Notes: generated by a model not told the origin, from the letters alone. A stretch of DNA of 64,000 bases from Candidatus Gastranaerophilales bacterium (GCA_944325835.1 CALVBO010000002.1:124001-188000); one strand, 5' to 3'. Shown: positions 34,847 to 43,246, counted from the first letter of the stretch. Numbers and translations: made by a program.

Positions 34847-35542
34847 TTAACTTTCTTCTTTTAATTTATACCCCACACCGCGTACTGTCAAAATATTTGC
34901 GCCAAAATCCCCCAATTTTTTACGAAGGTTAACAATCTGAACATCAATTGCTCTTTCTGCAATGTCAAAACCGTCATCCCCGCGCAAAACATTCAACAAT
35001 TGGGAACGCGAATACACCCTGCCGGGGTTTTGGACAAAAAGCTTCATTATTTCAAATTCGCTGTATGTAAGATTTATTTCCCTGTCGTTAAGTTTTGCGA
35101 CCTGAGTGTCGGAATTTATCGAAAATTCTTTATAAAACATTGTGTTATTAAGGTTTTCAGACAACCCGTTCGAAAGCTGTGCGCGGATTCTGGCAAGCAA
35201 AACCTTGTTGCTGAAAGGTTTTGTAATATAATCAATTGCGCCGTTCTCAAAACCCTGTAAAACATCTTCCTCAAGACGTCTTGCCGTCAACATAATAACC
35301 TTAACAGAATTAAATCTCGGATTGTTCTTAATATGTTTGCACAGGGTCAACCCGTCCATTCCGGGAAGCATAACGTCCAAAAGCACAATATCCGGCAGCC
35401 ACTGCTCTACCATATTAAAAGCATTTACGCCGTCACTTGCAAATTTAACATTATTAAAGCCACCGGAACTTAATACCATACCAATTAACTGGCTGATACT
35501 TTCTTCATCTTCCACTACTAAAATTTTACTATTCTCTATCAT
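34847..35542 (-). CDS. OmpR/PhoB-family response regulator
   Basis: The 231-residue protein has a receiver domain with VVEDEES (acidic pocket), VLLDVMLPG (phospho-acceptor Asp) and KPFSN (Lys switch). A winged-helix DNA-binding domain follows, with YSRSQLLNVLRG and RAIDVQIVNLRKKLG. It is the partner of the adjacent histidine kinase. The promoter region faces the ferritin gene; target genes cannot be predicted from the window. Confidence 0.93.
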   Translation of the reverse strand: MIENSKILVVEDEESISQLIGMVLSSGGFNNVKFASDGVNAFNMVEQWLPDIVLLDVMLPGMDGLTLCKHIKNNPRFNSVKVIMLTARRLEEDVLQGFENGAIDYITKPFSNKVLLARIRAQLSNGLSENLNNTMFYKEFSINSDTQVAKLNDREINLTYSEFEIMKLFVQNPGRVYSRSQLLNVLRGDDGFDIAERAIDVQIVNLRKKLGDFGANILTVRGVGYKLKEES

Positions 35543-35664
35543 AATATTAATAATATATTACAATATTATTAGCATTTTGTTAATAGCCGAAAGAATTCGC
35601 CCTGCGGTGAATAATAAAAAAACGTATTTCCGCCAAAATATCTGCAAAAGAAAGGCGGTAAAAA

Positions 35665-36174
35665 ATGATTAGTCAACGACTTGAAAAAGCTTTAAACGAA
35701 CAGCTTAACTACGAACTCTATTCGGCATATCTTTATTTTTCAATGAAAGCATATTTTTCAAAAAGTGCCTGGTGCGGCTTCCGTCAATGGATGTGTGTTC
35801 AGGCTCATGAAGAAATGGAACATGCAATGGGCATTTTCCATTACTTAATCGAACGCTGCGGAACGGTGGAACTTGAACCGATTGCAAAGCCCGAACACGA
35901 ATGGCCAGACGCACTTGCGGTTTTTGAAGCAGCTTACAACCACGAAAAAACGGTTACGGCAAAGATTAACGAACTGTTTGACATTATGGAAGAAGAAAAA
36001 GACCGTGCGGCTCTATCATTCCTCGATTGGTATTTAAAAGAACAGGTTGAAGAAGAACGCAATGCAAGAGTAATTTTAGAAAAATTAAAATTCATCGGTG
36101 AGGACAAAACCGCACTCATGATGCTTAATGAAGATTTGATGAAAAGAGAAATTCACCAGCACGATATTAAATAA
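35665..36174 (+). CDS. ftnA: Ferritin
   Basis: The 169-residue protein is a non-heme bacterial ferritin. NYELYSAYLYFSM with the first Glu, and QAHEEMEHAM carrying Glu-x-x-His, form the ferroxidase centre. LKEQVEEERNAR gives the second half. It oxidises Fe(II) and stores ferric iron. GAAAGGCGG precedes the ATG. It is monocistronic and ends in a strong terminator. Confidence 0.94.
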   Translation: MISQRLEKALNEQLNYELYSAYLYFSMKAYFSKSAWCGFRQWMCVQAHEEMEHAMGIFHYLIERCGTVELEPIAKPEHEWPDALAVFEAAYNHEKTVTAKINELFDIMEEEKDRAALSFLDWYLKEQVEEERNARVILEKLKFIGEDKTALMMLNEDLMKREIHQHDIK

Positions 36175-36196
36175 GGTGCTGAAGCCTTATAATAAG

Positions 36197-36218
36197 GGCG
36201 GAGCCAATAGGCTCCGCC
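36197..36218. terminator. Bidirectional hairpin between ftnA and fabG
   Basis: GGCGGAGCC-aata-GGCTCCGCC, a perfect 9-bp stem in the gap between convergent genes. The plus side is followed by a T-rich stretch. Confidence 0.75.
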
Positions 36219-36250
36219 ATCTCTTTCTTATATTTTTATCAATTTGGTTA

Positions 36251-36976
36251 TTATATTATAAGCCCGCCGTCGACTTCCAGAACCTGACCGGTCACATATT
36301 GAGCGTCTACCGCAAGGAACTTAACCGCTTTTGCAATATCTTCCGGCTCGCCGAGTCTTTTGAGCGGAATAAAGTCGGTGAATTTAGATGTATCCAAATC
36401 CTTTGTCATATCCGTGTTGATAAATCCGGGAGCCACAGCATTAACTCTAATACCGCGGGAACCAAGTTCTTTTGCAAGTGTTTTGGTTAAACCGATAAGC
36501 CCTGCTTTTGCCGCTGAATAGTTCGCCTGACCTGCGTTTCCGGAAACACCGACTACACTTGCCATATTAACAATAGCACCGCTTCTTTGTTTCATCATAA
36601 CCTTAACTACAGGCTGTGAAACATAAAACGCACTTGATAAATTTGTGTTAATAACAGCGTTCCAGTTTTCTTCGCTCATCCGCATGAATAATCCGTCGCG
36701 TGTAATTCCGGCATTGTTGACAAGGATATCAATTCTTCCGTATTTTTCAATAATTTCTGCGATACTTACGTTCACTTCTTCCGGATTAGAAACATCAAAT
36801 TTATAAGCAGCTGAATCAACACCGAGAGCCTTAATTTCTTCTACCGTTTTGTTTGCAGCGTCAACGTTACCGGCATAGTTAATGATAACATCATATCCTG
36901 CTTTTGCAAGTTCAATAGCACAAGCCTTACCAATTCCGCGGGAAGCACCTGTAACTAATGCTAATTTTTCAGACAT
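36251..36976 (-). CDS. fabG: 3-oxoacyl-ACP reductase
   Basis: The 241-residue short-chain dehydrogenase has the NADPH loop TGASRGIGKA, NNAG, the catalytic Ser...Tyr-x-x-x-Lys in YSAAKAG, and a C-terminal VTGQVLEVDGG. It reduces 3-oxoacyl-ACP in fatty-acid elongation. I chose the ATG at 36976, which has GAGG 7 nt upstream, over a TTG/ATG 27 nt earlier. It ends the lipid operon; no acpP follows. Confidence 0.96.
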   Translation of the reverse strand: MSEKLALVTGASRGIGKACAIELAKAGYDVIINYAGNVDAANKTVEEIKALGVDSAAYKFDVSNPEEVNVSIAEIIEKYGRIDILVNNAGITRDGLFMRMSEENWNAVINTNLSSAFYVSQPVVKVMMKQRSGAIVNMASVVGVSGNAGQANYSAAKAGLIGLTKTLAKELGSRGIRVNAVAPGFINTDMTKDLDTSKFTDFIPLKRLGEPEDIAKAVKFLAVDAQYVTGQVLEVDGGLII

Positions 36977-36992
36977 TTTTTCCTCTTTCATT

Positions 36993-37955
36993 TTAAACTT
37001 CACACATTAATTCTGATTTCAAAGCTTCAACAGTCGCTTCCAGTGAAGCCATGTCAGAAACGTTATAAACTTTCGCTTCGGGCGCGATTTTTTTGTTCAA
37101 TCCGGCAAGAACTTTACCAGGGCCGATTTCAACAAAGTATTCAACGCCGTTTTCAACCATTTTTTGAATTGTTTGAGTCCAGTAGACAGATGAGCAAATT
37201 TGCTTTGGCATTTTCGCTCTAAAATCTTCTCTGTTAGTTGTTGCTTGCGCATCAACATTTGTAATTACAGGGATAGACGCATTGTTAAGTTCCAGAGTGG
37301 AAGCAAATTCTGCAAAACCTTCGGATGCTTTTTCCATAAATTTAGAGTGGAAAGCACCTGATACTGCAAGCGGAACAACTCTTCTTACGCCGTTTGCAAG
37401 TAAATATTCACCCGCTTTTGCAACTGCGCTGCTGTCGCCTGTGATAACGACCTGTGCCGGTGAATTATAATTTGCAACATCAATGTAACCGACTTTAGAA
37501 CCTTCTTCCAGTGCCGCTTTCAACTGTTCTTCCGATGCATTTAAAACAGCAGCCATTGCTCCGTTGCCGCCGCTTTGCAGCGCAGATTCATTCATCAAAT
37601 CAGCACGTTTTTGAATAGCTTTGAATGTTGTTTCTAAACTCATAACGCCTGCAGCGTACATTGCGCAATATTCACCAAGAGAGTGACCCGCAACAAAGCT
37701 AGGCTCAACATTCAATTGAGATTTCAACGCTTCAAGCGCCGCAATCGACATCGTTACAATGCAAGGCTGGGTGTTAACTGTTTGTTTAAGATTTTCTTCC
37801 GGCCCTTCAAAGCACAGAGTTGAAACACTTTTACCTAAAGTCTTATCAGCGCAGTCAAAAACATTCTTTGCGCTTTCAAAATTATCATAAAAATCTTTTC
37901 CCATGCCAACAGCCTGAGAGCCTTGTCCCGGGAATAAAAATGCAACTTTTTTCAT
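36993..37955 (-). CDS. fabD: Malonyl-CoA:ACP transacylase
   Basis: The 320-residue protein begins KKVAFLFPGQGSQAVGMGKD and has the nucleophile elbow GHSLGEY (Ser about residue 93), the Arg of QKRADLM and the His of SGAFHS. It loads malonyl groups onto ACP. Its start follows fabH by about 40 bp, and it lies directly upstream of fabG in the same operon. Confidence 0.97.
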   Translation of the reverse strand: MKKVAFLFPGQGSQAVGMGKDFYDNFESAKNVFDCADKTLGKSVSTLCFEGPEENLKQTVNTQPCIVTMSIAALEALKSQLNVEPSFVAGHSLGEYCAMYAAGVMSLETTFKAIQKRADLMNESALQSGGNGAMAAVLNASEEQLKAALEEGSKVGYIDVANYNSPAQVVITGDSSAVAKAGEYLLANGVRRVVPLAVSGAFHSKFMEKASEGFAEFASTLELNNASIPVITNVDAQATTNREDFRAKMPKQICSSVYWTQTIQKMVENGVEYFVEIGPGKVLAGLNKKIAPEAKVYNVSDMASLEATVEALKSELMCEV

Positions 37956-37996
37956 ATAATACTCCTTATTTTAGTGACCAACGGCAGGGTTATTCC

Positions 37997-39007
37997 CTAG
38001 CAAATTCCTTCGCGGAGTCTGACGATTGCAGCGCCCCATGTCATCCCTGCGCCGAAACCGCACAGAATTGCCGTTGTTCCGAGTTTGATATTGCCCTTTT
38101 CAACACCTTCTGCCAGAGCAATAGGAACTGATGCCGCAGAGGTATTGCCGTAATATTTAATATTTGAAATAACTTTTTCATCCGGATATTGAAGTCTTTG
38201 TTGCATTGCTTCAATAATTCTCTGATTTGCCTGGTGAGGAATTAAGTAATCAACATCTTCCGGTGTCATTCCGGCTTCTTCCAGACATTTATCAATATAT
38301 TGCGGCAGAACTTTTACAACAAATTTATAAACTTCTTTACCATTCATTTTAATATGGCAGTCTTTTGGTGTATTAGGTTTAACGAGCGGACAGGTTTTAC
38401 CCGGCATATCCATATAAATATATTCACCGATTGAACCGTCTGCGCGGATATCTAAAGATAAAATATCATCAATGCCGTCCTCTGCTTCTGTCACGACCAT
38501 CGCACCTGCGCCGTCGCCAAAAAGAATAGAAACGCTTCTGTCAGCCCAGTCAACCAGTCTTGAGTTATTATCGGTCGCAACGATTAAAATATTTTTGTAA
38601 AGTCCTGAACCGATAAACCCTCTTGCAATTTGCAAGCCGTAGATTAAGCCGGAGCATGCCGCAGTGATATCAAAAGCCGGTGCATAGTTTGGAATGTTAA
38701 GCGCTGACTGAATATGGCAGGCAATTGCCGGATACAACTGAGGTGGTGCCGAAGATGCCGCGATGACAAGATCAATATCTTCCGCTTTAAATCCCGATTT
38801 TTCCAGAGCATGCTTTGCAGCTGCAATACCAAGATCAATAGCGGTTTCATCTCCTGAAACAAGGCGTCTTTCCTTAATACCTGTTCTGGTGTAAATCCAT
38901 TCGTCAGATGTTTCATACAATTGAGTCAAATCATCGTTAGTTACAACAGACTCAGGTAAAGAGTAACCAACACCCGCAATTCTTAACGGTTTCATTTTTT
39001 CTGTCAT
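37997..39007 (-). CDS. fabH: 3-oxoacyl-ACP synthase III
   Basis: The 336-residue protein has the Cys-His-Asn triad of KAS III: ITAACSGLIYGL (Cys), PHQANQRI (His) and YGNTSAASVP (Asn). It condenses acetyl-CoA (or a branched primer) with malonyl-ACP. The ATG has GAGGAAT upstream and lies 5 bp after the plsX stop, so the two are coupled. Confidence 0.97.
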   Translation of the reverse strand: MTEKMKPLRIAGVGYSLPESVVTNDDLTQLYETSDEWIYTRTGIKERRLVSGDETAIDLGIAAAKHALEKSGFKAEDIDLVIAASSAPPQLYPAIACHIQSALNIPNYAPAFDITAACSGLIYGLQIARGFIGSGLYKNILIVATDNNSRLVDWADRSVSILFGDGAGAMVVTEAEDGIDDILSLDIRADGSIGEYIYMDMPGKTCPLVKPNTPKDCHIKMNGKEVYKFVVKVLPQYIDKCLEEAGMTPEDVDYLIPHQANQRIIEAMQQRLQYPDEKVISNIKYYGNTSAASVPIALAEGVEKGNIKLGTTAILCGFGAGMTWGAAIVRLREGIC

Positions 39008-39012
39008 CTCAG

Positions 39013-40068
39013 TTATTCCTCATAAAATTTAGCTATTTTTTCGTTAATTCCAGTTTCAACGGCTTCTTTTGCCACACGGACAGCATTTTTAATCGCATAA
39101 GCCTTGCTTCTTCCGTGTGAAATAATCGTAATGCCTTTAACGCCTAATAATAAAGCACCGCCGAATTCTTCATAGTTAGTTCTTGCATATATTCTTCTAA
39201 AGAAAGGTTTAGCAAGCCAGCCCAAAATCATACCGATAAAATCACTTTTAAATTCGTGCTTAATCATCTTGAATAGAACAGCTCCTGTACCTTCAGTAAC
39301 TTTCAAGGCAACGTTACCGACAAATCCATCACAAACAACAACATCACAAATATTTGCGAATAATTCTTTACCTTCAACATTACCAACAAAATTAATTCTA
39401 TCTTTGCACTCTTCTAAAAGTTTAAAAGTACTTTTAGCAAGTTCATTCCCTTTTCCGGCTTCTTCACCGATGTTTAAAACTGCAACTCTTGGATTTTCTA
39501 CTCCGATAACGTGTTTGGAAAAAGTTGCGCCCATAACAGCAAACTGATGAAGCATTTCCGGTGTTGAATTGCTGTTTGCGCCTGCATCAATTACAACAAT
39601 CGGTTTACCCATAGTAGGCAAGGTCGCTGCAATAGCAGGTCTGTCAATTCCCGGAAGCCTTCCCAGACCGAACAAACTTGATGCCATAGCAGCCCCCGTA
39701 GAACCTGCCGCAACAACAGCATCAGAACTTCCGGTTGCAACAGCTTCAACCGATTTCACGATAGAAGAATCTTTTTTCTTACGAATAGCCTGACCAACAG
39801 CTTCTCCCATTTCAATGACTTCTGTTGCAGGAGTAATTTTAATATCAAGTTCTTTGTAGTCAATTTTAATGCGATGATTTCGACCGGCTCTGCCTTTATC
39901 AGTTAAAAAGCCTTTATTTTTGACTTCATCCAGAACGTTTTGAATTTCATCAGGTTTGCCGACCAATTCCAGAGCAACTCCATATTCTTTTGCCGCCCAA
40001 ACTGCACCTGCAACAATCTCATAAGGAGCGTGATCCCCGCCCATTGCATCAACTGCTATTCTTGTCAT
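39013..40068 (-). CDS. plsX: Phosphate acyltransferase PlsX
   Basis: The 351-residue protein starts MTRIAVDAMGGDHAPYEIV, the family signature, and has GSTGAAMASSLFGLGRLPGI and DGFVGNVALK. It converts acyl-ACP to acyl-phosphate for phospholipid synthesis. The rpmF-plsX-fabH order is the classical arrangement. A 10-bp stem hairpin (40097-40120) lies between rpmF and this gene and may tune the expression ratio. Confidence 0.97.
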   Translation of the reverse strand: MTRIAVDAMGGDHAPYEIVAGAVWAAKEYGVALELVGKPDEIQNVLDEVKNKGFLTDKGRAGRNHRIKIDYKELDIKITPATEVIEMGEAVGQAIRKKKDSSIVKSVEAVATGSSDAVVAAGSTGAAMASSLFGLGRLPGIDRPAIAATLPTMGKPIVVIDAGANSNSTPEMLHQFAVMGATFSKHVIGVENPRVAVLNIGEEAGKGNELAKSTFKLLEECKDRINFVGNVEGKELFANICDVVVCDGFVGNVALKVTEGTGAVLFKMIKHEFKSDFIGMILGWLAKPFFRRIYARTNYEEFGGALLLGVKGITIISHGRSKAYAIKNAVRVAKEAVETGINEKIAKFYEE

Positions 40069-40129
40069 CTTTCCCTCTCAACAACTTTTAATTTTTCGCA
40101 AAGGGATTTCTCCCTTTGCGACTATACAA

Positions 40130-40408
40130 TTATTCTTCAGTTTTTTCTTCTGATTTTTCTTCAACAGCTTTAACTTCTTCTTTAACTTCAGCTTTAGCTT
40201 CCGGCTTAGTTTCTACAGCTTTTGGAGCTTCAACGCCTTTTTTGCTTACCGGTTTACCTTTGTAAGAGCCGCAGCTTGTGCAAACTGTATGAGTTAAAAC
40301 CGTAGCACCGCAAGTCGGGCAAACTGTTGTAGCAGGTTTAGTTGCTTTCCAGTTTGATCTTCTTTTCCCCTGTGCGGAATGTCCTGTTCTTTTCTTTGGT
40401 ACTGCCAT
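40130..40408 (-). CDS. rpmF: Ribosomal protein bL32 with acidic C-terminal tail
   Basis: The first 60 residues are a normal bL32 (MAVPKKRTGHSAQGKRRSNW) with the four-Cys zinc ribbon CPTC...CTSC. About 32 further residues form a repetitive Glu/Lys/Ala/Val tail (EAKAEVKEEVKAVEEKSEEK) not present in standard bL32. The reading frame and stop are clear, so the tail is real in this sequence. Its role is unknown. Confidence 0.95.
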   Translation of the reverse strand: MAVPKKRTGHSAQGKRRSNWKATKPATTVCPTCGATVLTHTVCTSCGSYKGKPVSKKGVEAPKAVETKPEAKAEVKEEVKAVEEKSEEKTEE

Positions 40409-40437
40409 TTTTCTTTTTCCTTTTTTATTATTACTAC

Positions 40438-40926
40438 TTATTTCGGGTTAATCTTGATGTTTTTAAACACATCTAAACGCGGATCTTCCAATTCATCTTC
40501 AGATTGGAAACTATCCCTATTACAATTTATACCACAAACTTTTTGATTTGGAATATTTAATATTACAGATTGATACAATAAGTCACAAATATCAATCTCA
40601 TCACTGCCGAACAAATCCGTTACAAACTGTCCGTTTTTGAGTTCAATTTCCTCGCCGTAACTGTCAGAGAGCGCGTTTTTGGCGAATGTTTCATCTATAT
40701 CAAAATCGAGTTTGTACTCAAATTCTTTCAGACAAAAGTCGCAAACTAACTTTACAATTCCCTTAACATTTCCGCGGACTTCTATAAATTCCCCCAGAGA
40801 ATTTACTTCCAAATCTGCCTGTAAGGGTTCCACAAGTTCAAGCCCTTCGATATAATCGTTGAACTTTATTCTCATAGATTTGTCTTTTGTATTTTCTAAC
40901 TCTTGTATACTTATAATATTAGACAT
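40438..40926 (-). CDS. yceD: YceD/DUF177 family protein
   Basis: The 162-residue protein has the DUF177 core: VRGNVKGIVKLVCDFCLKEFEY and the acidic DIDETFAKN. It lies directly before rpmF, the standard position for this family, whose members are linked to 23S rRNA or ribosome maturation. The start overlaps the preceding gene by 8 bp. Confidence 0.88.
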   Translation of the reverse strand: MSNIISIQELENTKDKSMRIKFNDYIEGLELVEPLQADLEVNSLGEFIEVRGNVKGIVKLVCDFCLKEFEYKLDFDIDETFAKNALSDSYGEEIELKNGQFVTDLFGSDEIDICDLLYQSVILNIPNQKVCGINCNRDSFQSEDELEDPRLDVFKNIKINPK

Positions 40927-41167
40927 ACTGTTCTTCTTGCAAAGCTAATGCCGCAATCTGGTTTGAATAAAAACAAACTTTTTTCAACGGCCCTGTTGTT
41001 TCTTTTTCCACTAAAACGACCTGATTGGTTCTTAATAATTGATTCAGTTCATCATAAAGCGCCGGTGTATCATCAGAATACAACACCAGCGGAGCGGTTG
41101 AACCTTTTATAAAAACTAATAATGAAAGTCTTTTTTTGATGTTTTGCGGATTAAATTGTTGTGCCAT
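40919..41167 (-). CDS. Small conserved protein in the lipid operon (82 aa)
   Basis: Starts MAQQFNPQNIKKRLSLLVFI. It has a basic start and a compact alpha/beta pattern, without membrane helix or known motif. It overlaps yceD by 8 bp and follows tpiA, so it is cotranscribed. AAGGAAA precedes the ATG. I do not recognise its family. Confidence 0.75.
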   Translation of the reverse strand: MAQQFNPQNIKKRLSLLVFIKGSTAPLVLYSDDTPALYDELNQLLRTNQVVLVEKETTGPLKKVCFYSNQIAALALQEEQYV

Positions 41168-41187
41168 AAAATTTCCTTTTCATAACG

Positions 41188-41210
41188 GGCCGCCAAAATA
41201 TTTGGCGGCC
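41188..41210. other. Hairpin between tpiA and the 82-aa gene
   Basis: GGCCGCCAAA-ata-TTTGGCGGCC, a perfect 10-bp stem in the 59-bp gap. On the minus strand no T-run follows, so it is more likely an attenuator or RNA-processing site than a full terminator. The plus side does run into TTATTTT. Confidence 0.6.
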
Positions 41211-41226
41211 TTATTTTACTAAACTA

Positions 41227-42024
41227 CTACTTAACCATAACGGTCATAGTATTTTCAATAATCTGGTTGAAGCTTTCAGCTTTCAAGCTTGCACCGCCTA
41301 CAAGTGCGCCGTCAATGTCAGATTTAGACATTTGTTCAGCGATTGTAGAAGGTTTTACGGAACCGCCGTAAAGAATTCTTATAGAATCAGCAGCAGAAGC
41401 GCCTGCAACTTCTTTAACAACGTTTCTAATCATTGCGATAACTCTGTTTGCTTCATCAGAATCACATGTTTTACCTGTACCGATAGCCCAGATTGGTTCG
41501 TAAGCAATAACAGATTTAGCAACATCTTCGGAAGAAATTCCTTCCAGAGCAGCTTTTATTTGGCCTGCAATCCAGCTGTCTGTAACGCCGGCTTCTCTTT
41601 GTTCAAGAGTTTCGCCGCAGCAGATAATCGGAATTAAACCTTTTGCAAGGATAGCTTTAGCTTTTTTGTTAATCATTTCATCAGTTTCAGAGAAGTATTG
41701 TCTTCTTTCTGAGTGACCGATGATAACATAAGAACATCCTGCATCAGCAAGCATTTCAACAGAAATTTCACCTGTGAAAGCGCCTGAAGATTCCCAGTGG
41801 CAGTTTTGGCCTGCAACAGAAATTTTTGTACCGCCGCAGCCGCAGTCACATTTAACTGAGTTTACAACTGATAAAGATGTAAAAGTAGGTGCTATAACGA
41901 TAGTCGGTAATACAGTTGCAGATTTGTCGGCGCAGAATGCTTTAATGCCTTCAAATAAAGCTTTAGCGTCTGATTGCAACAAATTCATTTTCCAGTTACC
42001 TGCAATAATAGGTTTTCTTGACAT
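41227..42024 (-). CDS. tpiA: Triosephosphate isomerase
   Basis: The 265-residue TIM barrel has AGNWKMN (Lys), IIGHSERR (His electrophile), AYEPIWAIGTG (catalytic Glu) and the phosphate loop YGGSVKPS. It interconverts DHAP and glyceraldehyde 3-phosphate. A Cys-Gly-rich CDCGCGG insert near residue 60 is slightly unusual. AAGGAG precedes the ATG. It heads the operon with the lipid and ribosomal genes. Confidence 0.97.
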   Translation of the reverse strand: MSRKPIIAGNWKMNLLQSDAKALFEGIKAFCADKSATVLPTIVIAPTFTSLSVVNSVKCDCGCGGTKISVAGQNCHWESSGAFTGEISVEMLADAGCSYVIIGHSERRQYFSETDEMINKKAKAILAKGLIPIICCGETLEQREAGVTDSWIAGQIKAALEGISSEDVAKSVIAYEPIWAIGTGKTCDSDEANRVIAMIRNVVKEVAGASAADSIRILYGGSVKPSTIAEQMSKSDIDGALVGGASLKAESFNQIIENTMTVMVK

Positions 42025-42098
42025 AATATTTTCTCCTTATTTAAGTATACATTCAGATGAGAATATTATATAAAGAAAACGAATTTATTGCAAATTGT

Positions 42099-42248
42099 TT
42101 ATTCAAGCTTGTCACGCAAACAGACAAGCGTCTTAATCTTATCCAAAGAACGCATAATCTGAACCGCTCCATGCATTAAATCTTCTAAATCACACCCGAT
42201 ATTTTCAAATAAATCTTCAATCTTCTTGTTGTAATCTTCTTTGTCCAT
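42099..42248 (-). CDS. Small acidic protein (49 aa) divergent from XRE regulator
   Basis: Encodes MDKEDYNKKIEDLFENIG... to ...VCLRDKLE, 49 residues, predicted helical, with two Cys. AGAG lies 6 nt before the ATG and a TATACT box about 14 nt upstream. It is divergent from the 73-aa XRE regulator across a perfect palindrome, so it is probably under that regulator's control. No family recognised. Confidence 0.6.
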   Translation of the reverse strand: MDKEDYNKKIEDLFENIGCDLEDLMHGAVQIMRSLDKIKTLVCLRDKLE

Positions 42249-42270
42249 AATTTCTCTTTTTAGTATAGAC

Positions 42271-42290
42271 TTCTATATTATAATATAGAA
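42271..42290. promoter_or_regulatory. Perfect 20-bp palindromic operator
   Basis: TTCTATATTATAATATAGAA is identical to its reverse complement. It sits in the 84-bp gap between the 49-aa gene and the divergent XRE gene. It overlaps the -35 area of the former and lies just upstream of the -35 of the latter. It is the likely binding site of the XRE protein. Confidence 0.65.
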
Positions 42291-42297
42291 TAGCATA

Positions 42298-42326
42298 TTG
42301 ATGAATATTTGTCAATACGATATTAT
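42298..42326 (+). promoter_or_regulatory. Promoter of XRE regulator (leaderless)
   Basis: TTGATG, 17 bp, TATTAT (42321-42326), 6 nt, ATG at 42333. Confidence 0.65.
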
Positions 42327-42332
42327 AGAGTA

Positions 42333-42554
42333 ATGGATAAAGATGAACTTTTATTAAAACTCGGACACATTATCAAGTATGCCCGCGACAAAAAGGGACT
42401 TACCCAAGAACAACTTGCTGAAGTATCTGATGTAAGTAAAGCAACAATTGCAACATTGGAGTGCGGAAAAGTCAACCTGACATTTACAAGCCTATACAAA
42501 CTGGCCAAAGCGCTGGACATAGACCTTGGTGCATTAAATAATTTTCAACTATGA
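42333..42554 (+). CDS. XRE-family transcriptional regulator (73 aa)
   Basis: A single Cro/C1-type HTH: IIKYARDKKGLTQEQLAEVSDVSKATIATLECGK. The start at 42333 is chosen because TATTAT ends 6 nt before it; a TTG 24 nt earlier overlaps the promoter. It probably represses itself and the divergent 49-aa gene through the palindrome between them. A bidirectional terminator separates it from higA. Confidence 0.85.
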   Translation: MDKDELLLKLGHIIKYARDKKGLTQEQLAEVSDVSKATIATLECGKVNLTFTSLYKLAKALDIDLGALNNFQL

Positions 42555-42580
42555 AAAAGGCGGTCATCAGACCGCCTTTT
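42554..42580. terminator. Bidirectional terminator between XRE gene and higA
   Basis: AAAAA-GGCGGTC-atca-GACCGCC-TTTT. A-run and T-run flank a perfect 7-bp GC stem, serving both convergent genes. Confidence 0.9.
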
Positions 42581-42884
42581 AAGCTATTTTAAGGGTTAAC
42601 CCCAGCTCTTTCAAAATCTTTGCGAGTGTCGTAATTTTGGGTTCTTTCTTGCCTTTGACAATATTATAAAGTCCCATTTTGCTCAAATCGACCTTCTTTG
42701 CAAAACCCTGCATAGTACCGCGGGCCTTAATGACAAGTTCCAGCGAACGGTAAAATACGTTAAAATTGCCGTCCTCTAAGTATTCCTCAAAGGCGTACGC
42801 CAGATATTCTTTGAGCTTTTCTTCCGTGTCAAATATCTCACAAAAGCCATCTTCAAAAGATATTGAATTTTTATATTCACTCAT
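42579..42884 (-). CDS. higA: HigA-type antitoxin
   Basis: The 101-residue protein has an HTH near residues 57-90 (GTMQGFAKKVDLSKMGLYNIV, KKEPKITTLAKILKEL). The N-terminal EYLAYAFEEYLEDGN is typical of addiction-module antidotes paired with HigB/Gp49 toxins. It follows the toxin gene with an 8-bp overlap, the usual higBA order. It would neutralise the toxin and repress the operon. Confidence 0.85.
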   Translation of the reverse strand: MSEYKNSISFEDGFCEIFDTEEKLKEYLAYAFEEYLEDGNFNVFYRSLELVIKARGTMQGFAKKVDLSKMGLYNIVKGKKEPKITTLAKILKELGLTLKIA

Positions 42885-43200
42885 TATTTTGCCTCCAAAT
42901 TTCTAAGTATTCTCTTGCCTTTTCTATATCTCTGCCTTGCAGTTTTTTATCCCCGGCATTTAGTAATAATACAATAACATCACCGACTTCTGAATAATAA
43001 ATTCTATAACCGCTTCCGAAATTAAAACGTAATTCTGAAATTTTATCATCTAATTTCTTGAAGTCACCGAAATTATCATCCTCGGCAATTCGTGTAAGCC
43101 TGCCATTAATCCTTCTGCTAATAGAAACATCCAGACCTTTTAACCATTCAATTACGGGAGCTTTACCATTTACGTGTTTATAATATTTCAGTTCCTTCAT
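42877..43200 (-). CDS. higB: HigB/RelE-type toxin (Gp49-like)
   Basis: The 107-residue protein has KYYKHVNGKAPVIEWLKGL at the start, then KKLDDKISELRFNFGSGYRIYY and GDKKLQGRDIEKAREYLE at the end. These are the core of phage-derived Gp49-like/HigB RNase toxins. I start it at ATG 43200, since TATCAT is 6 nt upstream with a perfect TTGACA 17 bp further. A longer frame upstream runs through the repeat element and is spurious. The element lies 46 bp upstream. Confidence 0.87.
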   Translation of the reverse strand: MKELKYYKHVNGKAPVIEWLKGLDVSISRRINGRLTRIAEDDNFGDFKKLDDKISELRFNFGSGYRIYYSEVGDVIVLLLNAGDKKLQGRDIEKAREYLEIWRQNNE

Positions 43201-43206
43201 ATCAGC

Positions 43207-43235
43207 ATGATAAACTAAAGTGTACCTTTTGTCAA
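43207..43235 (-). promoter_or_regulatory. Promoter of higBA (leaderless)
   Basis: Minus strand TTGACA (consensus), 17 bp, TATCAT (43207-43212), 6 nt, ATG. The -35 box lies 12 bp from the edge of the repeat element. Confidence 0.8.
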
Positions 43236-43246
43236 GGCGATATAAA

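Noticed and set aside
40919-42024. Horizontal transfer of the tpiA-lipid operon
   Set aside because: Gene order and composition look like the rest of the window; no foreign signature seen.
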